NCBI GenBank assembly: GCA_031002005.1
Contig: CM061914.1
Coordinates: 14,184,148 to 14,248,147 of the forward strand
DNA length: 64,000 bases
Direction: 5' to 3'
Origin: Vandiemenella viatica
Taxonomy: Eukaryota; Arthropoda; Insecta; Orthoptera; Morabidae
Shown: positions 20,629 to 32,214 of the stretch, one piece after another
Layout: each line of letters starts with the position of its first letter
How positions within the stretch are numbered: the stretch's first letter is position 1
Notes under the pieces: model-generated
What the model was told of the DNA's origin: nothing
The model's input: only the letters and a program-made list of their open reading frames with translations
Database searches by the model: none
Made by a program: the position numbers and the translations under genes

Positions 20629-21889
20629 GTGAGTTGTGAAGTAATTGCTTTCATATGAATATGGGATGCCTTATATTACATTAGACATTATTATGAAGCA
20701 ATATGATCATAATGCCTCCAGAATAATATGAAGCGGATGTTAAATGATACTTTTCCTCAAGCTAAAATACACTCATGTGAACAGAGCTGCTAATTTATTT
20801 TCAAAATACCTAGCTGAAGATTCAATGCATACCAGTCACTTCCACAGAACTAGTCTTACTGGTACTTTATGTGGTATATCCAACTTGTACTGTGCTGGTG
20901 CTGATAATATTCTCAGCAGTACTGTAGAATAATATGCACCAATTAAAAATTTTGCTATCTTCTTAATTAATAGTATTGGTACTTATTACATTCTAATGCA
21001 AAATAAATTCCTATCGAATTAATGCTTTTTCAGCTATCGTATAACTTTGCAACATTAAAGACATTATTTTAGAAAACACTCTCCATTTTCCTGTCTCTGA
21101 GAACTTTTGCTATTAAAAAGGAATATTGGTTCTTATTGTTTTATAATGGTTAAGAGATAAATAATTAATTTGGTGCTAAATGAACTCATTCTAACATTAT
21201 TTCCCTATACAAGAAATGAATGGTAAAAAAGTCAGATTCTTTCTGCAGTTGAGAGAAATTGTTCATATCAGTTTCTTCAAATTTGTGATTATGTAATTGT
21301 TTCACACATATAACAATTTTTTAGATAATATCATTAAGTTGGAACCTTTTTGAAACAGAAAACAAATTGACTTCATGACTAGATTACAAACATACAATAT
21401 TTAAAATAAGTAGATAAAATTTTGACCCACTATATGATTAATTTAAGTCCTGATTAAAAATTAATATGGAATCATAATCCTAAAAATAAAACAGTTAAGA
21501 TATACTAATTTCCATTGTGCAGACTACTTATACCAGTGACATTGTTACTTATTTTTTGTTAAGAAATAAATAAGTAACAGTAGAATTAGTGAAACTAATA
21601 TCAACTATGGGAATTAGCGTATCCCAACTGTTTAATTTTTAATAGTGTAATATGTTAGGCACATAGAAAGGAACAATTGCCGTAGCAGATGAAATTACAT
21701 CAGGAATGAACACATATTTCATTGTCATAACAAATTAGCAAAATATTGAAGCAACCCTCTTCCTCAATGAGGAGGATCATTATACAGTCAGAGTGCAGCA
21801 GAATCTGTATTGAACCATAAAACTTCCAATGCATTTCACAATGAAAGATTCATTGTTCATTTGTTCAATTGTGAACTGAGCTGTATTTA
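20629..21889. other. Start of the 24.7-kb FAR intron, nothing recognised
   Basis: AT-rich; no domain or repeat family recognised before the LINE tail at 21890. Confidence 0.5.
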
Positions 21890-22028
21890 AATGATAATAA
21901 TAATAATAAAAAATTTATTTTCATTAAACTGTCATAGCAATAGACAACGTCAATAATACAAATATGAAAATACAAACAAGACAAAATTCATAATTAAAAA
22001 CAATTTAAATTGCACACTCCACACACAA

Positions 22029-22475
22029 TTATTTCATTTTTCCACATTCATAGAATTCATTAACTGAATAAAAAGGATTAGTGACTAACCAGCTATACAA
22101 TGTCTGCTTAAATAGATTGAATGGGGCTTCAACCCATTCTAGAGGTAGTTTGTTAAACATTTTCATACCCAACACTTCATAACTGTTCAATGATTTTGAT
22201 AATCTACAGTAAGGTATGTTAATGTGCCTATTATTTCTCGTACTGTGACAATGTAAATCTTGTCTAAGAAGGTATTCAGCTTGGTTATTTTTTGTGTGCA
22301 AGAGAACAGTGTAAATGTACAATTTTATTACCGTTAATATTTTTAATTCAATAAACAGTGGTCTACAATGGGCAAATTTTTCAGAGTTTGACATAATCCT
22401 AATTACCTTCTTTTGAAGGACCAAGACATTCTGAACATGTGTGCTATTGCCCCAAAATAAAAGTCCGTAGGATAT
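22029..22475 (-). pseudogene. C-terminal end of the split LINE ORF2
   Basis: Reads ISYGLLFWGNSTHVQNVLVL, QKKVIRIMSN, CRPLFIELKILTVIKLYIY, NIPYCRLSKSLNSYEVLGM, KMFNKLPLEW, ending YECGKMK-stop. The pattern (YG..FWG....V..LQKK.IR, then P.FK.L.IL....Y) is the standard C-terminus of Jockey/CR1-type ORF2. It follows the nested insertion on its 3' side. Confidence 0.85.
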
Positions 22476-23704
22476 CATCATCATCATCATCCTCAACAGT
22501 TTCCGGCCTCTGGCTGGGTCTGCATTTTACACAAGCCTCTCCATTTCCTTCTTTCTTCCCACCACCTCTCTGTCACCACCTTGTTCCATTCCTCTCCTCT
22601 CTTCCGTACACCCTCCTCCACTCCTTTCAGCCATCCATCTCTTGGTCTTCCTCTGGGTCGTTTACCTTCCATTTTAATTTCATGGATCTTTCTCGGGATT
22701 CTCTGAGCCCCCATTCTCTTGATATGCCCATACCATCTCAGTCTGGTCCTCTCTACCCTTTCCTGTAGGGGTTCCTCTTTCATGGTGCGTCTAATCACTT
22801 CATTCTTTATTCTGTCCATTTTAGTGACTCCCATTCTACCTCTTAAAAACTTCATTTCACTTGCTTGTACTCTGCTGATGTCCCGCTTTTTCATTGTCCA
22901 CGTTTCAGCAGCATAAGTTAAGATAGGCACATAGTACGTATGATAGATTACTCTCTTGCTTCTCTGTGGCACCTCTTTATTCCATATCAGGCTTCTAATG
23001 CTCCTTAGGAACGCCTCTGCTTGTCTTCCTCTTTCACTTATCTCGCCATCATTTCCTCCACATTCCTCTAATACACTCCCCAAGTACTTGAACCTGTTTA
23101 CCTTCTTTAGTTGTTCCCCTACCATTACAATTCCTTGGGCTACTCTATTCTTTTTCCTGGTTGTTACCATGTACTCACATTTCTTTACATTAAATTTCAG
23201 GCCATATTCCTCCACACTGTCTGTCCATACATCCAACTGCCGCTGCACTTCCTCTTCTTCACCTCCCCAGATCATCAGATCATCCGCAAAAGCCACCACC
23301 TTCATGTTTTCCTCTCCCATCCTCGCTGCCACCTTCTGCATTATTTCATCCATGATTACAATGAAGAGTAGTGGTGATAGGGCACTTCCTTGTTTTAGTC
23401 CATTCCTTTGTTCCAGCCAATCTGATCTTCCTTCCCCTATTTTCACATAGCTCACACTTCCTTGGTACAGTTCCGTCACTCTCTTGATGGTTTCTTTGGG
23501 AACTCCTCTCTTCTCCAAGGCCTTCCATACCTTGCTCCTGTGTACACAATCATATGCTTTCTCGATATCGAGGAATACCAACAGTAGGTCCTTTCCATAC
23601 TCATAATGTTTTTCCTGCAGCTGTCTCAAGGCAAATATCAAATCTACCGTCGATCTCCCTGATCTGAAGCCATACTGCTCTTCCCTTAGCCCCTTTTCCA
23701 CCCT
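22476..23704 (-). mobile_element. RTE-like LINE, 5' truncated, nested in the LINE above, with 13-bp target duplication
   Basis: Flanked by identical GTCCGTAGGATAT at 22463-22475 and 23705-23717. Its minus-strand 3' end is a short (ATG)n tail at 22476-22491. Almost the whole insert is the coding region below; the 3' UTR is very short, as is usual for RTE-type elements. Confidence 0.92.
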
Positions 23705-23707
23705 GTC
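22493..23707 (-). pseudogene. RTE-like reverse transcriptase, C-terminal ~400 residues uninterrupted
   Basis: From the insertion edge it reads VEKGLREEQYGFRSGRSTVD, LLLVFLDIEKAYDCVHRSKV (first Asp), QRNGLKQGSALSPLLFIVIM, VVAFADDLMIWG (FADD box), YGLKFNVKKCEYMV, FKYLGSVLEECGGNDGEI, LTYAAETWTM, RTRLRWYGHIKRM, KRPRGRPRDGWLKGV, and stops after AGNC. The LRW.GH..RM and RGRP..W blocks are typical of RTE-like LINEs. It is open to its natural stop, but lacks the endonuclease and N-terminal RT blocks through 5' truncation. Confidence 0.9.
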
Positions 23708-23802
23708 CGTAGGATATAACACTCTGAAAAAAAGCAAAATACGCTGATCTTACAAAGGCTGTCGGTACATGATTTTTTAAATTTCTTAACAAGTACACCA
23801 CT

Positions 23803-24915
23803 CTAGACAACATTTGCACTAACGTATTTAATGTGTGGATCCCAGGACAATTTATTATCTATAACAATACCTAAAAACTTAACATAACCTACATAGTCAT
23901 CTACTGGGTATTCTCTTAGACTAAATACTGTTTGTTGTGTTTTACTCTCATTGAGCAAAAACCCATTAGCTCGAAACCAGATTGACACTTGGGATAGGGT
24001 GTCTTTAGTCATGGTTTGAAGAGTTTCAAAGTCTGAACTTACAGTAAGAAAAGTGGTGTCATCAGCATATAGAATGGCGTGGGACATTATATAAAATGGC
24101 AAATCATTTATCATTAAAATGAATAACAATGGTCCCAATACTGAGCCTTGTGGCACACCACACTTGATTTCAGTTATCTGGGATCTTGCCTTTCCAATAC
24201 ATACAATTTGTTTACGATTACTAAGAAATGATTCAAAGATATTACCAGCTTTGTCACTAATGATTCTGTAATGAAGTAATTTATTAAGAAGTAAATCGTG
24301 TTCTACACAGTCAAAGGCCTCACTGAGGTCGCAAAAAGTTGCCTGAGCAAAGTTTTTCTCCTCATAAGCACTTAGAACCTTCTCAATCAAAGAGTCAATA
24401 GCATGAGCAGTAGATTTGCCTTTCCTAAAGCCAAACTGTGCAGTAGAAAGAATGTTGTTGTGCTCCAAATAAACCCCTAACTGTTTATAGATAACAGATT
24501 CTAGTACCTTAGAAAAAACTGGTGTCAGAGATACAGGGCGATAACTAGATGGGCAATCTCTCTCTCCCTTCTTATAAATGGGCACAACTCTAGATAATTT
24601 TAACACCTCTGGAAACACACCTTCAGTTAAACATTTATTTATACAATAAGTGAGAGGAAAAAATATACAACCAATTATCTTTTTAATCATATTACTAGAA
24701 AGGTCATATATATCTACACTATCAGATGGCCTATAGTTATGTACAATACCCAAAACATCATCTGTTGATACCTCCGAAAGTACAAATTTATCTTTCAAAG
24801 TATAGTTTACATTATGACATTTTATGAGATCAGATACAGTTTCCTGGGGTCTAACAATGCTGTCACAAATGTCATTCATGGTTAATTGCAGTGATATTAT
24901 TCCTGAAGCTTCCAT
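23803..24915 (-). pseudogene. LINE reverse transcriptase, 370 uninterrupted residues (partial ORF2)
   Basis: Contains IYDLSSNMIKKIIGCIFFPL, LKLSRVVPIYKKGERDCPS, YRPVSLTPVFSKVLE, QFGFRKGKSTAHAID, ATFCDLSEAFDCVEHDLLL (first catalytic Asp), CGVPQGSVLGPLLFILMIND, AILYADDTTFL (YADD box) and FRANGFLLNESKTQ. All seven RT blocks are present and in order, so the fold is complete. There is no start and no endonuclease. A frameshift near 23815 separates it from the C-terminal part. This is the longest intact RT stretch among the Jockey/CR1-type LINEs here. Confidence 0.9.
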
Positions 24916-25625
24916 TATTATTATTATTATTATTATTGCAGCTATTTCGATCCTTTTTTCAGGATGTAGCCTCTTTAAGCCTAATGAGGTATATATTAGA
25001 ATTTAATTCTACATAGTTTTGCTGTAGTTCTTTCCAGGCCGATCGATCCTGAGCCACCCTCTTCCAGTTCACGCCTGTAACTCGACGTATATCCTTAACC
25101 CAGCAATCCGGGGGTCTTTCTCTTGCTCTTTTCAGGTTTTTCGGTGTCCAATCCAGCACTACCGTAGTCCATCTTTCATCTCTTTTGCGAGCAACATGAC
25201 CGGCTCATTGCCATTTTTGGGTCATGACTCTTTTTAAAATGTCTGTTACTTTAGTTATTGAACGAATATGCACGGCCCTTTTCCTGTCTTTTCTTGTAAA
25301 CCCTAGCATTGCTCTTTCCATACTTCGCTGGGCAGTTCTCAGTTTTTGCTTTGTGTGACTATTTAGAGTCCAAGTCTGGCAGGCATATGTGAGGACCGGT
25401 AATACACATTGTTCAAATACCTGTTTTTTAAGATGTACTGGCATGTTCGATTTAAAAACTATGGAACTTCTTCCGTATGCTCTCCAGCCCAGCTTTATCT
25501 GTCTGTAGATCTCAGGCTTTGAGTCACCATTCATATTGATCATTTGACCAAGATAGATGTACTGATCTACGCACTCAATACCAGAATCTTTCGCGTCTGC
25601 CTTGTCTTTATCTTTTTCTGCTCAT
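24916..25625 (-). mobile_element. Second RTE-like LINE 3' fragment with (ATT)n tail
   Basis: The tail is at 24916-24941. The coding remnants (minus) are MINMNGDSKPEIYRQIKLGW, FEQCVLPVLTYACQTWTLN, RTAQRSMERAMLGFTRKDR, then ARERPPDCWVKDIRRVTGVN and WKRVAQDRSAWKELQQNYV, separated by a frameshift near 25200. TYACQTW and the W..D...W..L blocks place it with RTE-like RT C-termini. It abuts the neighbouring LINE exactly at 24915/24916. Confidence 0.85.
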
Positions 25626-25631
25626 ACACAT

Positions 25632-26633
25632 CTATAAAACGAAAACCGGATATATTTGTTGTATAAAAACTCGGAAACTATGGAGCAGATTTCAATGGGG
25701 TTTTCACTGGTTTAAGGCTTAGAATCTTAATTCACTTGTCTGTCATGTCTTATGTTTCAACGTTAAATAATGTAGAAGCATTAAATGAAATTCTGAACGT
25801 ATGGTGAGGAATCACCAGATGCCGCATACTCTGCAATAAACACACAACTACAATACAATATCTCTGACCATAGCCTTTAATGAGCAATTTACAATAATAA
25901 CCATTTTTTCATACTCCACACTGAACAAAACTTTAAATATTATTTCCTTTAATATGGGGTGTTTAGTTTTTAAACGCATGGATGGGCGTATTGAATGCAA
26001 GGAATTAATAACGAGAAATCAGTAGAGATTTTCTTTGTCCACGATTTCTGGCAAGCTTTAGTATTTGTCTCTGATATCAATCTTAGTGTTCTTTTAATAA
26101 TAACTGTTAATAATAAAAGCAATTATTTACGATAATAATTTTCTGGATAAATTACGTTCATACGCTGATGTTTTTTTATCATTTGAAGTTTGTATTCAAC
26201 CTTTAGACTTAGGAATAATAACGGCATCATGTGTTTGGAGTTGATAGATTCATTCCGTTTGCAGTAATGAATAAGTACGCTGACTTTTTTTTTATCATTA
26301 GAAGTTTGTATTAAATCTTTAGTGTTGAGAATAATAATGGCTTAGGACAACGGAACATTTTTTGGTATTAGGCTGCAATTCTGCGCTATACACGTGTGTT
26401 TCTGACATAATTTAGCTTTTATTCATTTTATAGCGTTGTTTAGTAATGCAATGGTTTTTAACATAAACATAAGTTTATGTTAGGTCCGTACTGATGGAAA
26501 GTAACCTATTGTGACAACTGAACATTTTTTGGCATTACATTCTGCACTATACACTTGAATTTCTGACATAATCTAGCCTTTATTCATATTATAATGTATT
26601 GCCTTGTTCAGTATAGCAGTTTCTACATCTACT
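25632..26633 (+). mobile_element. Helitron-like repeat, copy 1 (3' end missing)
   Basis: Starts A|TCTATAAAACG, then CGGAAACTATGGAGCAGATTT, TTTCAACGTTAAATAA, GAAATTCTGAACG. It matches copy 2 (27570) for at least ~300 bp. No CTAG end is found before the foldback at 26634. It contains an internal duplication (see findings). Non-coding. Confidence 0.55.
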
Positions 26634-27120
26634 GTGGTGGCGTAATTTGATGATGAATTCTTATATAACTGAATGAGACAGTTTGTAAAAACAAATTACA
26701 TATCTCGCTTAGTTCTCGAGGTATCGAATGTCAAAAATTATTTATAGGTATAGTTTTCTTTTCTTTTTCATGACGATTCTTTTCTGCTTCAAACTACGTT
26801 TCAACTTGACCACAACCACTAGAAAGAAAACAAAACACCCTTCATACATGTCCAGCATGTAGCGCCTTGTGAGTCTGTCAAATTTTTTCTGGTCCAGGTT
26901 GCATTTCAAACTAACCACCTCAATTTAGAGATTCTCAAGAACAGAGCAAGATATCCCAATATTACATTTCACCATCAGTGTGTCTCATCAAGTTATATAA
27001 GAATCCATCGTTTGGTTTAACGAGAAATGTAAGCGAGATATATAGATAAAATCTTCAATTTTGATTTTCTTGTGGTGTTACATAAGAATACACACCAAAT
27101 TGCAACGCCACAGTTAAAAG
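26634..27120. mobile_element. Foldback element with ~95-bp inverted arms
   Basis: The left arm GTGGCGTAATTTGATG..GAATTCTTATATAACT..ATATCTCGCTTA is mirrored by TAAGCGAGATATA..TACATAAGAATACACACC..AAATTGCAACGCCAC. Related sequence (CTCGAGAACTAAGCGAGATA..TTACTTAAGAATCTATCACC..AAATTGCGGCGC) recurs at 30030-30122. Confidence 0.7.
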
Positions 27121-27289
27121 ATTTTTCATAAAAGAGTATTCACATGTTTCTGGGTTAATACTGTTATAGTAGTAAATAGAATGGATTTTTGTTTCCTTGT
27201 GAAGAAAGTTTAAATTTGTTCTTACGATCCACGATGGTAATTTCAACATTTCTGAGATACAAAAACTTAACTCAAATGGCAGAAATACT

Positions 27290-27362
27290 CTGTTAGGTGA
27301 AAAAGGGAGTGTAGAGAAATTGCTACAGGGGCGTGTGTTCTACCGCAATTAAATCAAACTAT
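27290..27362 (+). mobile_element. 3'-terminal scrap of a CR1 LINE
   Basis: GTGTAGAGAAATTGCTACAG..GTGTGTTCTACCGCAATTAAAT matches the 3' ends at 34150-34195 (+) and 42770-42815 (-), the family of the LINE at base 1. Confidence 0.6.
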
Positions 27363-27365
27363 AAA

Positions 27366-27550
27366 GCGAGCTTGATGGGTGAACGGTAGCGCTCAAGCCC
27401 TGCACTCAAGAACACCCGTATTCAAATCCCTGTCCGCCACCCGCCCATCCAGTTTTCGGGTTTACATGGTTTCACAAGCAAAATAGTCAGGATGTGATGC
27501 ATACCTCTTGGGCCAGAGCTCAACATTAAATTTTTCCTCACTTAAAAGCT
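27366..27550 (+). mobile_element. tRNA-derived SINE (third family)
   Basis: A box TGATGGGTGAACGGTAGCGC and B box GTATTCAAATCCC are spaced as in a tRNA gene. A ~110-bp body follows. The head lies only 4 bp past the CR1 scrap. Confidence 0.55.
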
Positions 27551-27569
27551 TATATAAATTATCACAAAA

Positions 27570-28418
27570 TCTATATCTATAAAACGATCACCGGATAAAT
27601 TTGTCTTATAAAAACTCGGAAACTACGGAACAGATTTCGATGGAGTTTTCACCGTTTTAAAGCTTAGAAGCTGAATTCAGTTTGGCGTCTTACGTTTCAA
27701 CGTTAAATAACGCAGGAGCATTAAATGAAATTCTGAACGCATGATGACGAATCCCAAAGTTTGAAGGATAAGATGTTGCATACTTTGCACTAAACATACA
27801 ACTGCAACATTTCTGACCATAGCCTTTAATGAAAGCAATAAGATAACTTTACAATAATAACTATTTTGCACACTAAACAAAACTTGAAGTATTCTTTCCT
27901 TTATTTCGAGATATTCAATTTTTAAATGCCATAGATAGCCGAAGAAACAACAGATTTTTTTAAAGCACGATCTCTGGACAATGTCTCTGGCTATCGTCAA
28001 TAGTATTCTGTTTACGATGATACTATTCTGGATTCACTTTCGATATTTGTATAAAAGCATGAATCTGCGAAGTTAAAGTATCTGGCGTTTCGAGCAAAAA
28101 GTATATTCACTATCGAATGTGAGTTCCCAGCATAATCTAGCATTTTTCAGTAATCTAATAAGGCAGTTTCTTAACCAAATTAGTGAAGCTTAATACACAT
28201 AAATCTTTTCGGACAAATTCAAATAGTGTACGTGCAAATTAACTTCAACCCACCCGCTTCTTGGTAGGGGCTGGATGAATCTAGGTTTGCTTTAATTACA
28301 AAAAAAGTTGGTGCGAATTTTATGAAACTTTGAGCAAATGTTTCTCATTGCGGGAATAAAAATAGGGCACGGGTAAATCTACGCCAACTATACCGGGCAA
28401 CGCCGGGAACTCCGCTAG
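27570..28418 (+). mobile_element. Non-autonomous Helitron-like element, copy 2
   Basis: Begins with TC after A (27570), ends with CTAG before T (28418), and has a short CCGG..CCGG hairpin (CCGGGCAACGCCGG) about 8 bp before the end. This is the TC...hairpin...CTRR, A/T-insertion layout of Helitrons. Length 849 bp; no Rep/helicase coding. The 5' half is shared with 25632-26000. Confidence 0.65.
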
Positions 28419-29270
28419 TTCTTGATAAAATGTAGATTAATTCCTGACTTTATATTTGCTCGTTGGTGTTGACAAAATGAATCGACATTCCAGAGTTGCT
28501 ACTTCCCTGTGGCTGGGATCAGTGGCTTCCTGATGTAGAGCTATATTTGTAGAAAAGTTAATTAAAACAGATTTGCAGTTGCATATTTATTAAGTATGAT
28601 ATTTTTAGGGATTATTTCGAAACACGATAAGCTATCTATTTTAAATAAGATTAATTGTTCAGCCATTCTGGAGACTTTGAGGGTCATTGTCGGGTGTTGC
28701 CAGTGCACTATAAAGGACCTAGCTTTTTTATTGTTGTCATCAGTTTTAGGCATTCAGTTTCAGAATGGGAGCTCAGCAATCAAGTCCAGGGCAGGGTAGT
28801 CAAAGCCTGCACTATGTTTAGGTTTTAAATTGGCGTAAAAGTGTTTAAAAATTAGTCATAATTTTTCCCAAAGGATAAAAAAATTTTAACAATTGCTTTC
28901 AAACCTTTTGGAAAAAGTTTTCCAGCAAGTTCTCAATTAAGTATAGAAATTGGTTTGGTTACAATGAATGTGTGTGTGTGTGTGTTTTGTTGGCCAATTC
29001 ATTATATGGTCAGAACTTGTGACTTTGAAAATGAAGTTCTGATATCTTTATCCAAATAAATTAACTAGTGGTGATGCAGAATTTTATGTGGTTGTGTATA
29101 AATGGGCTTCAAACTATAAACTTAACAATATTTGTTATCATTTTATATAAACTGACCATTCTATGATGCAGTTAGGTACAACATCTTTGTTCTGCGACAA
29201 TTGTGGTGCTTTCCTTGGTTGTATAAAATACAATGGGGTACTTGACTAATTTTGGGAAAGTGGTCAGTAT
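28419..29270. other. Intron sequence, nothing recognised
   Basis: Includes a short TG microsatellite near 28971-28984. No coding signature. Confidence 0.4.
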
Positions 29271-29279
29271 TGTAGCTGG

Positions 29280-30990
29280 TCATCTACTAAATAATAAAAA
29301 AAAAAATTATTACTTGAAATAACGAATGGAAAATAGCAAAATTTTGCATTTTTATGCAATGATTTGAATATTGGCGCCAAAACGCTCCCAGCTGTCAGTT
29401 GGTCTCTTGTAACGTCAGTTGTTGGCTCGTGCCATTGTAAACATATAGGCGGTATGCTTATTTTATTAATAAAATGAGTTCTAGAGTTTACAAATGGTGT
29501 GTGGTGCCTCTGTGTGTAAACACGACCTTTAATGCACCAAACAAATTGTTTGTTTCCGTTCCACGCAACGAAGTAGTTGGAAAAAGTGGTTAATTCTTGC
29601 ACGACGCGATCCGGCTTATGTGTCTACAACACCCTCAATATATTTTTGTGAACAACATTTTGACGAAAGTTTGTGCTTAATATTTTATTATGTTTAATAA
29701 GCTATGTACGTCAATATTTTGTGCTGTGATAAATTATTACCGGTAAATAAATTACGACCCTGGAGGTTAAAATGCTGTTCGTTGTAAATGCATCAATTTT
29801 TTTTTATCGATATAGTTGCCGAACGATTTGGAAAACTATATAATCCATAGAATATATCATATAATGGGATCAGTATCAAAAGTACTAATGAATCAAAAAA
29901 AATTAATTATTCTTTACTTTTGATTTCTGTCTTCAAGTTACTGAAGAATCCATCATCGAATTTAGATTTGGAGAAATTTTTCTTCCGGTCGAGGCCGCAT
30001 TTCGACCTAACCACTTTGGAAATAGTATATCTCGAGAACTAAGCGAGATATCAAAAAAATTTATTCCTTACATTCAATTTGTCACGTTACTTAAGAATCT
30101 ATCACCAAATTGCGGCGCTACGATTATCGTAGAATCCCCGCTTCAACGAATATCGAAAAATATTTCGACCTGAATAGGACGATAGTTTACGACTTTTTTA
30201 GAAAACATGATCCAAATATTTTTCTAGCTATACAAAAACTTGTATAACCTCTAATATAGAAAGAAAAAGCTTTATATTCACAACATTACTGCCAAAAAAA
30301 TAGCGTCGAACGAATGTGAACAGATTTAACTTTAACTAACCCAGCGCGCCAAAAAATAGTTGTAGACATCACTCAAGGATTTTTTAAAATAGTAATTATA
30401 CTAACAATTAAATACTGCACATGATTCTGCAAAGCAACAGTGATATTAAACACATTTTAAAAGATACTACAATGAAATACTCGAAATTACTCAAAATGTA
30501 GACCTGTTGATTAAAATCGCAAATTACCAATCTGTATTAAGTAAAATGCACCACTAATACACACGCTTCTAAAATACCTTATATTCTAACGTTTTATCAT
30601 AATATGGTATTATGTATAACATATAACAAGTAATTATTTACTTGAACGTTTTACATTCCGGAATTCTGGTGAGCGGAAATCGGTGTTTGATGCAAAAACA
30701 CTCCCAGCATTATCACGTCAATTCTGGGCAAATTAGAGCTATTTGCCTTGATAAAACCAACTTCCATTGCGAGTATAAGAACAAATGTTTTACAGCCAGC
30801 ACCGAAACCTTAACAAACTTAAATAAGCGACGGAAAGATGTTCTCCGCATGAGAATACACGGCAGCTAAACTGGCATGAGCCCAACAACTGACGTCATGT
30901 GCTCCGATTGGTGTTTTCGTCTCACGTGACTAACAGCTGTCTTTTTACATTTTTATTTTATTAAAAATATTATGTTTTTAACTCCTATCC
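29280..30990 (+). mobile_element. THAP-domain DNA transposon remnant with imperfect inverted ends
   Basis: The left phrase AGCTGTCAGTTGGTCTC..AACGTCAGTTGTTGG..CTCGTGCCA (29391-29436) is mirrored at 30875-30945 (TGGCATGAGCCCAACAACTG..ACGTCATGTGC..TAACAGCTG), with ~20 extra bases on the right. It carries the THAP fragment at 29474. The middle contains sequence related to the foldback at 26634. Transposase core not recognised; P- or Kolobok-type elements are candidates because both may carry THAP domains. Confidence 0.5.
29474..29685 (+). pseudogene. THAP zinc-finger domain, frameshifted
   Basis: Starts MSSRVYKWCVVPLCVN, then FNAPNKLFVSVPRNE. After a one-base shift near 29575 it continues KKWLILARRDPAYVSTTPS and IYFCEQHFDESLC. 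The C-x4-C start, the central FVSVP..KW block and the final C-x2-H fit the C2CH THAP DNA-binding module of transposases and their host-derived relatives. The domain would be ~70 residues, but the frame is broken and nothing recognisable follows. Confidence 0.7.
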
Positions 30991-32214
30991 AAAAAATGAA
31001 GTTGATTTTCGGTATCCTAACAACTTACTCTATCAGTGTAAATTAAGGTTTCATGGTTTCATAGTTAGTGTCAAGTACACCATTCCACACTTGCTTAGGC
31101 CATGCCCTCCATCTCTGTTTATTTTCAATGCTTCCCAGACTACCAAAATGTTATGAATGAATTAGCTTTCCAAAACCTATAAAGTGGGGTTAATTTGAGG
31201 CCTCTAATGAAGTACATTGATAATATAAATATAATCCTAAAAATAAAGCACTTTTCAATTTAAAATTAAACCGACATAAAAAAAAAGTTAAAATGTGATG
31301 AAAACAGCATTGAAGAATATATTCTGATGATGATTAGAGTTTGTAAATAATTTAGAAGTATCTTTTATACAGGTGGAAGAAAATTATTAGTATTTAAATA
31401 AAACAGTTAGGAAGCTGAAAATATAAGTACTTGAAAGAGAGAGAAAATTATATAACACAAAACAAGTTTAAAGTTCAAATTAGAATTAAAGGGTAAAAAA
31501 TATGGTTTTGTTACCTGAAGTTGTAGATGACATCATACAAATGTCACAGATAATGTGCACCACACTAAAAAAATTACAGCAAAAAGTAATAGTTTGCAAA
31601 AAGTGAGACATAGGTCAGAAGATAGAGCAGAAAAGTCTGAGGAAACAGAGCAAGTTTCATTAAAACGTATAACGTAATAAGGGAACATTAAATTCTTAAG
31701 TTTTAAGGAGTGTGCCAAGTGGGTGGAGACAAGATTAAAATTTGAATGTAATAGCAGTAAATAAACGATTTCGCTGGAATTAAATTTATTATGGAGTTAA
31801 AACAAATGTCAATTGAAAGAGGGAATTAAAAGTAATCTGGAGATCGTAAAATCTTTGTAGTGAACTAAATAGTTTAAAAGATACAATCAGATAACTAAAA
31901 TGACTCTTCTAAAATTAATAGTGGCTAAATAAAGCATTTTGAGACAACGGTTACCGTAGTATAAACTAATCAGAATACAATACAATACAAAACATTCATT
32001 TTCCATTCATCCCAATATAAGAGACTGGCTCTGTGGGATGTGGAAAGTTGTCAAATTACAGTTAAATAATTGCACAGCAAAATAATACATACACCAGAAG
32101 ATGTACAGTCATAGCATACATGGAACATTAATTATATCAACTACATTCACATAAACCACTGGCAGTTATTTTTTAGATACCTTAGAAGTAAATTCTTCGA
32201 CAGAGTAGAAGGAG
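30991..32214. other. AT-rich intron sequence, nothing recognised
   Basis: Purine-rich stretches and many short ORFs without motif. (CAATA) repeats near 31975-31990. Confidence 0.4.

Larger units (their letters stand above)
21890..24915 (-). mobile_element. Jockey/CR1-superfamily LINE, 5' truncated, split by a nested RTE-like LINE
   Basis: Minus-strand element with its 3' simple-repeat tail, (TTA)n in sense, at 21891-21909. The RT is at 24915-23803 and the C-terminal piece continues after the insertion at 22476-23704. Removing the insertion (and one copy of the 13-bp duplication GTCCGTAGGATAT) rejoins ...AYFAFFQSVISYG with ISYGLLFWGNSTHVQ. No endonuclease part is present, so the copy was 5' truncated, or cut, at the boundary with the RTE-like piece at 24916. 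Confidence 0.88.

Noticed and set aside
22719..23450. Plus-strand ORFs rich in Ser/Leu/Phe
   Set aside because: Antisense to the RTE-like reverse transcriptase with its FADD box; not genes.
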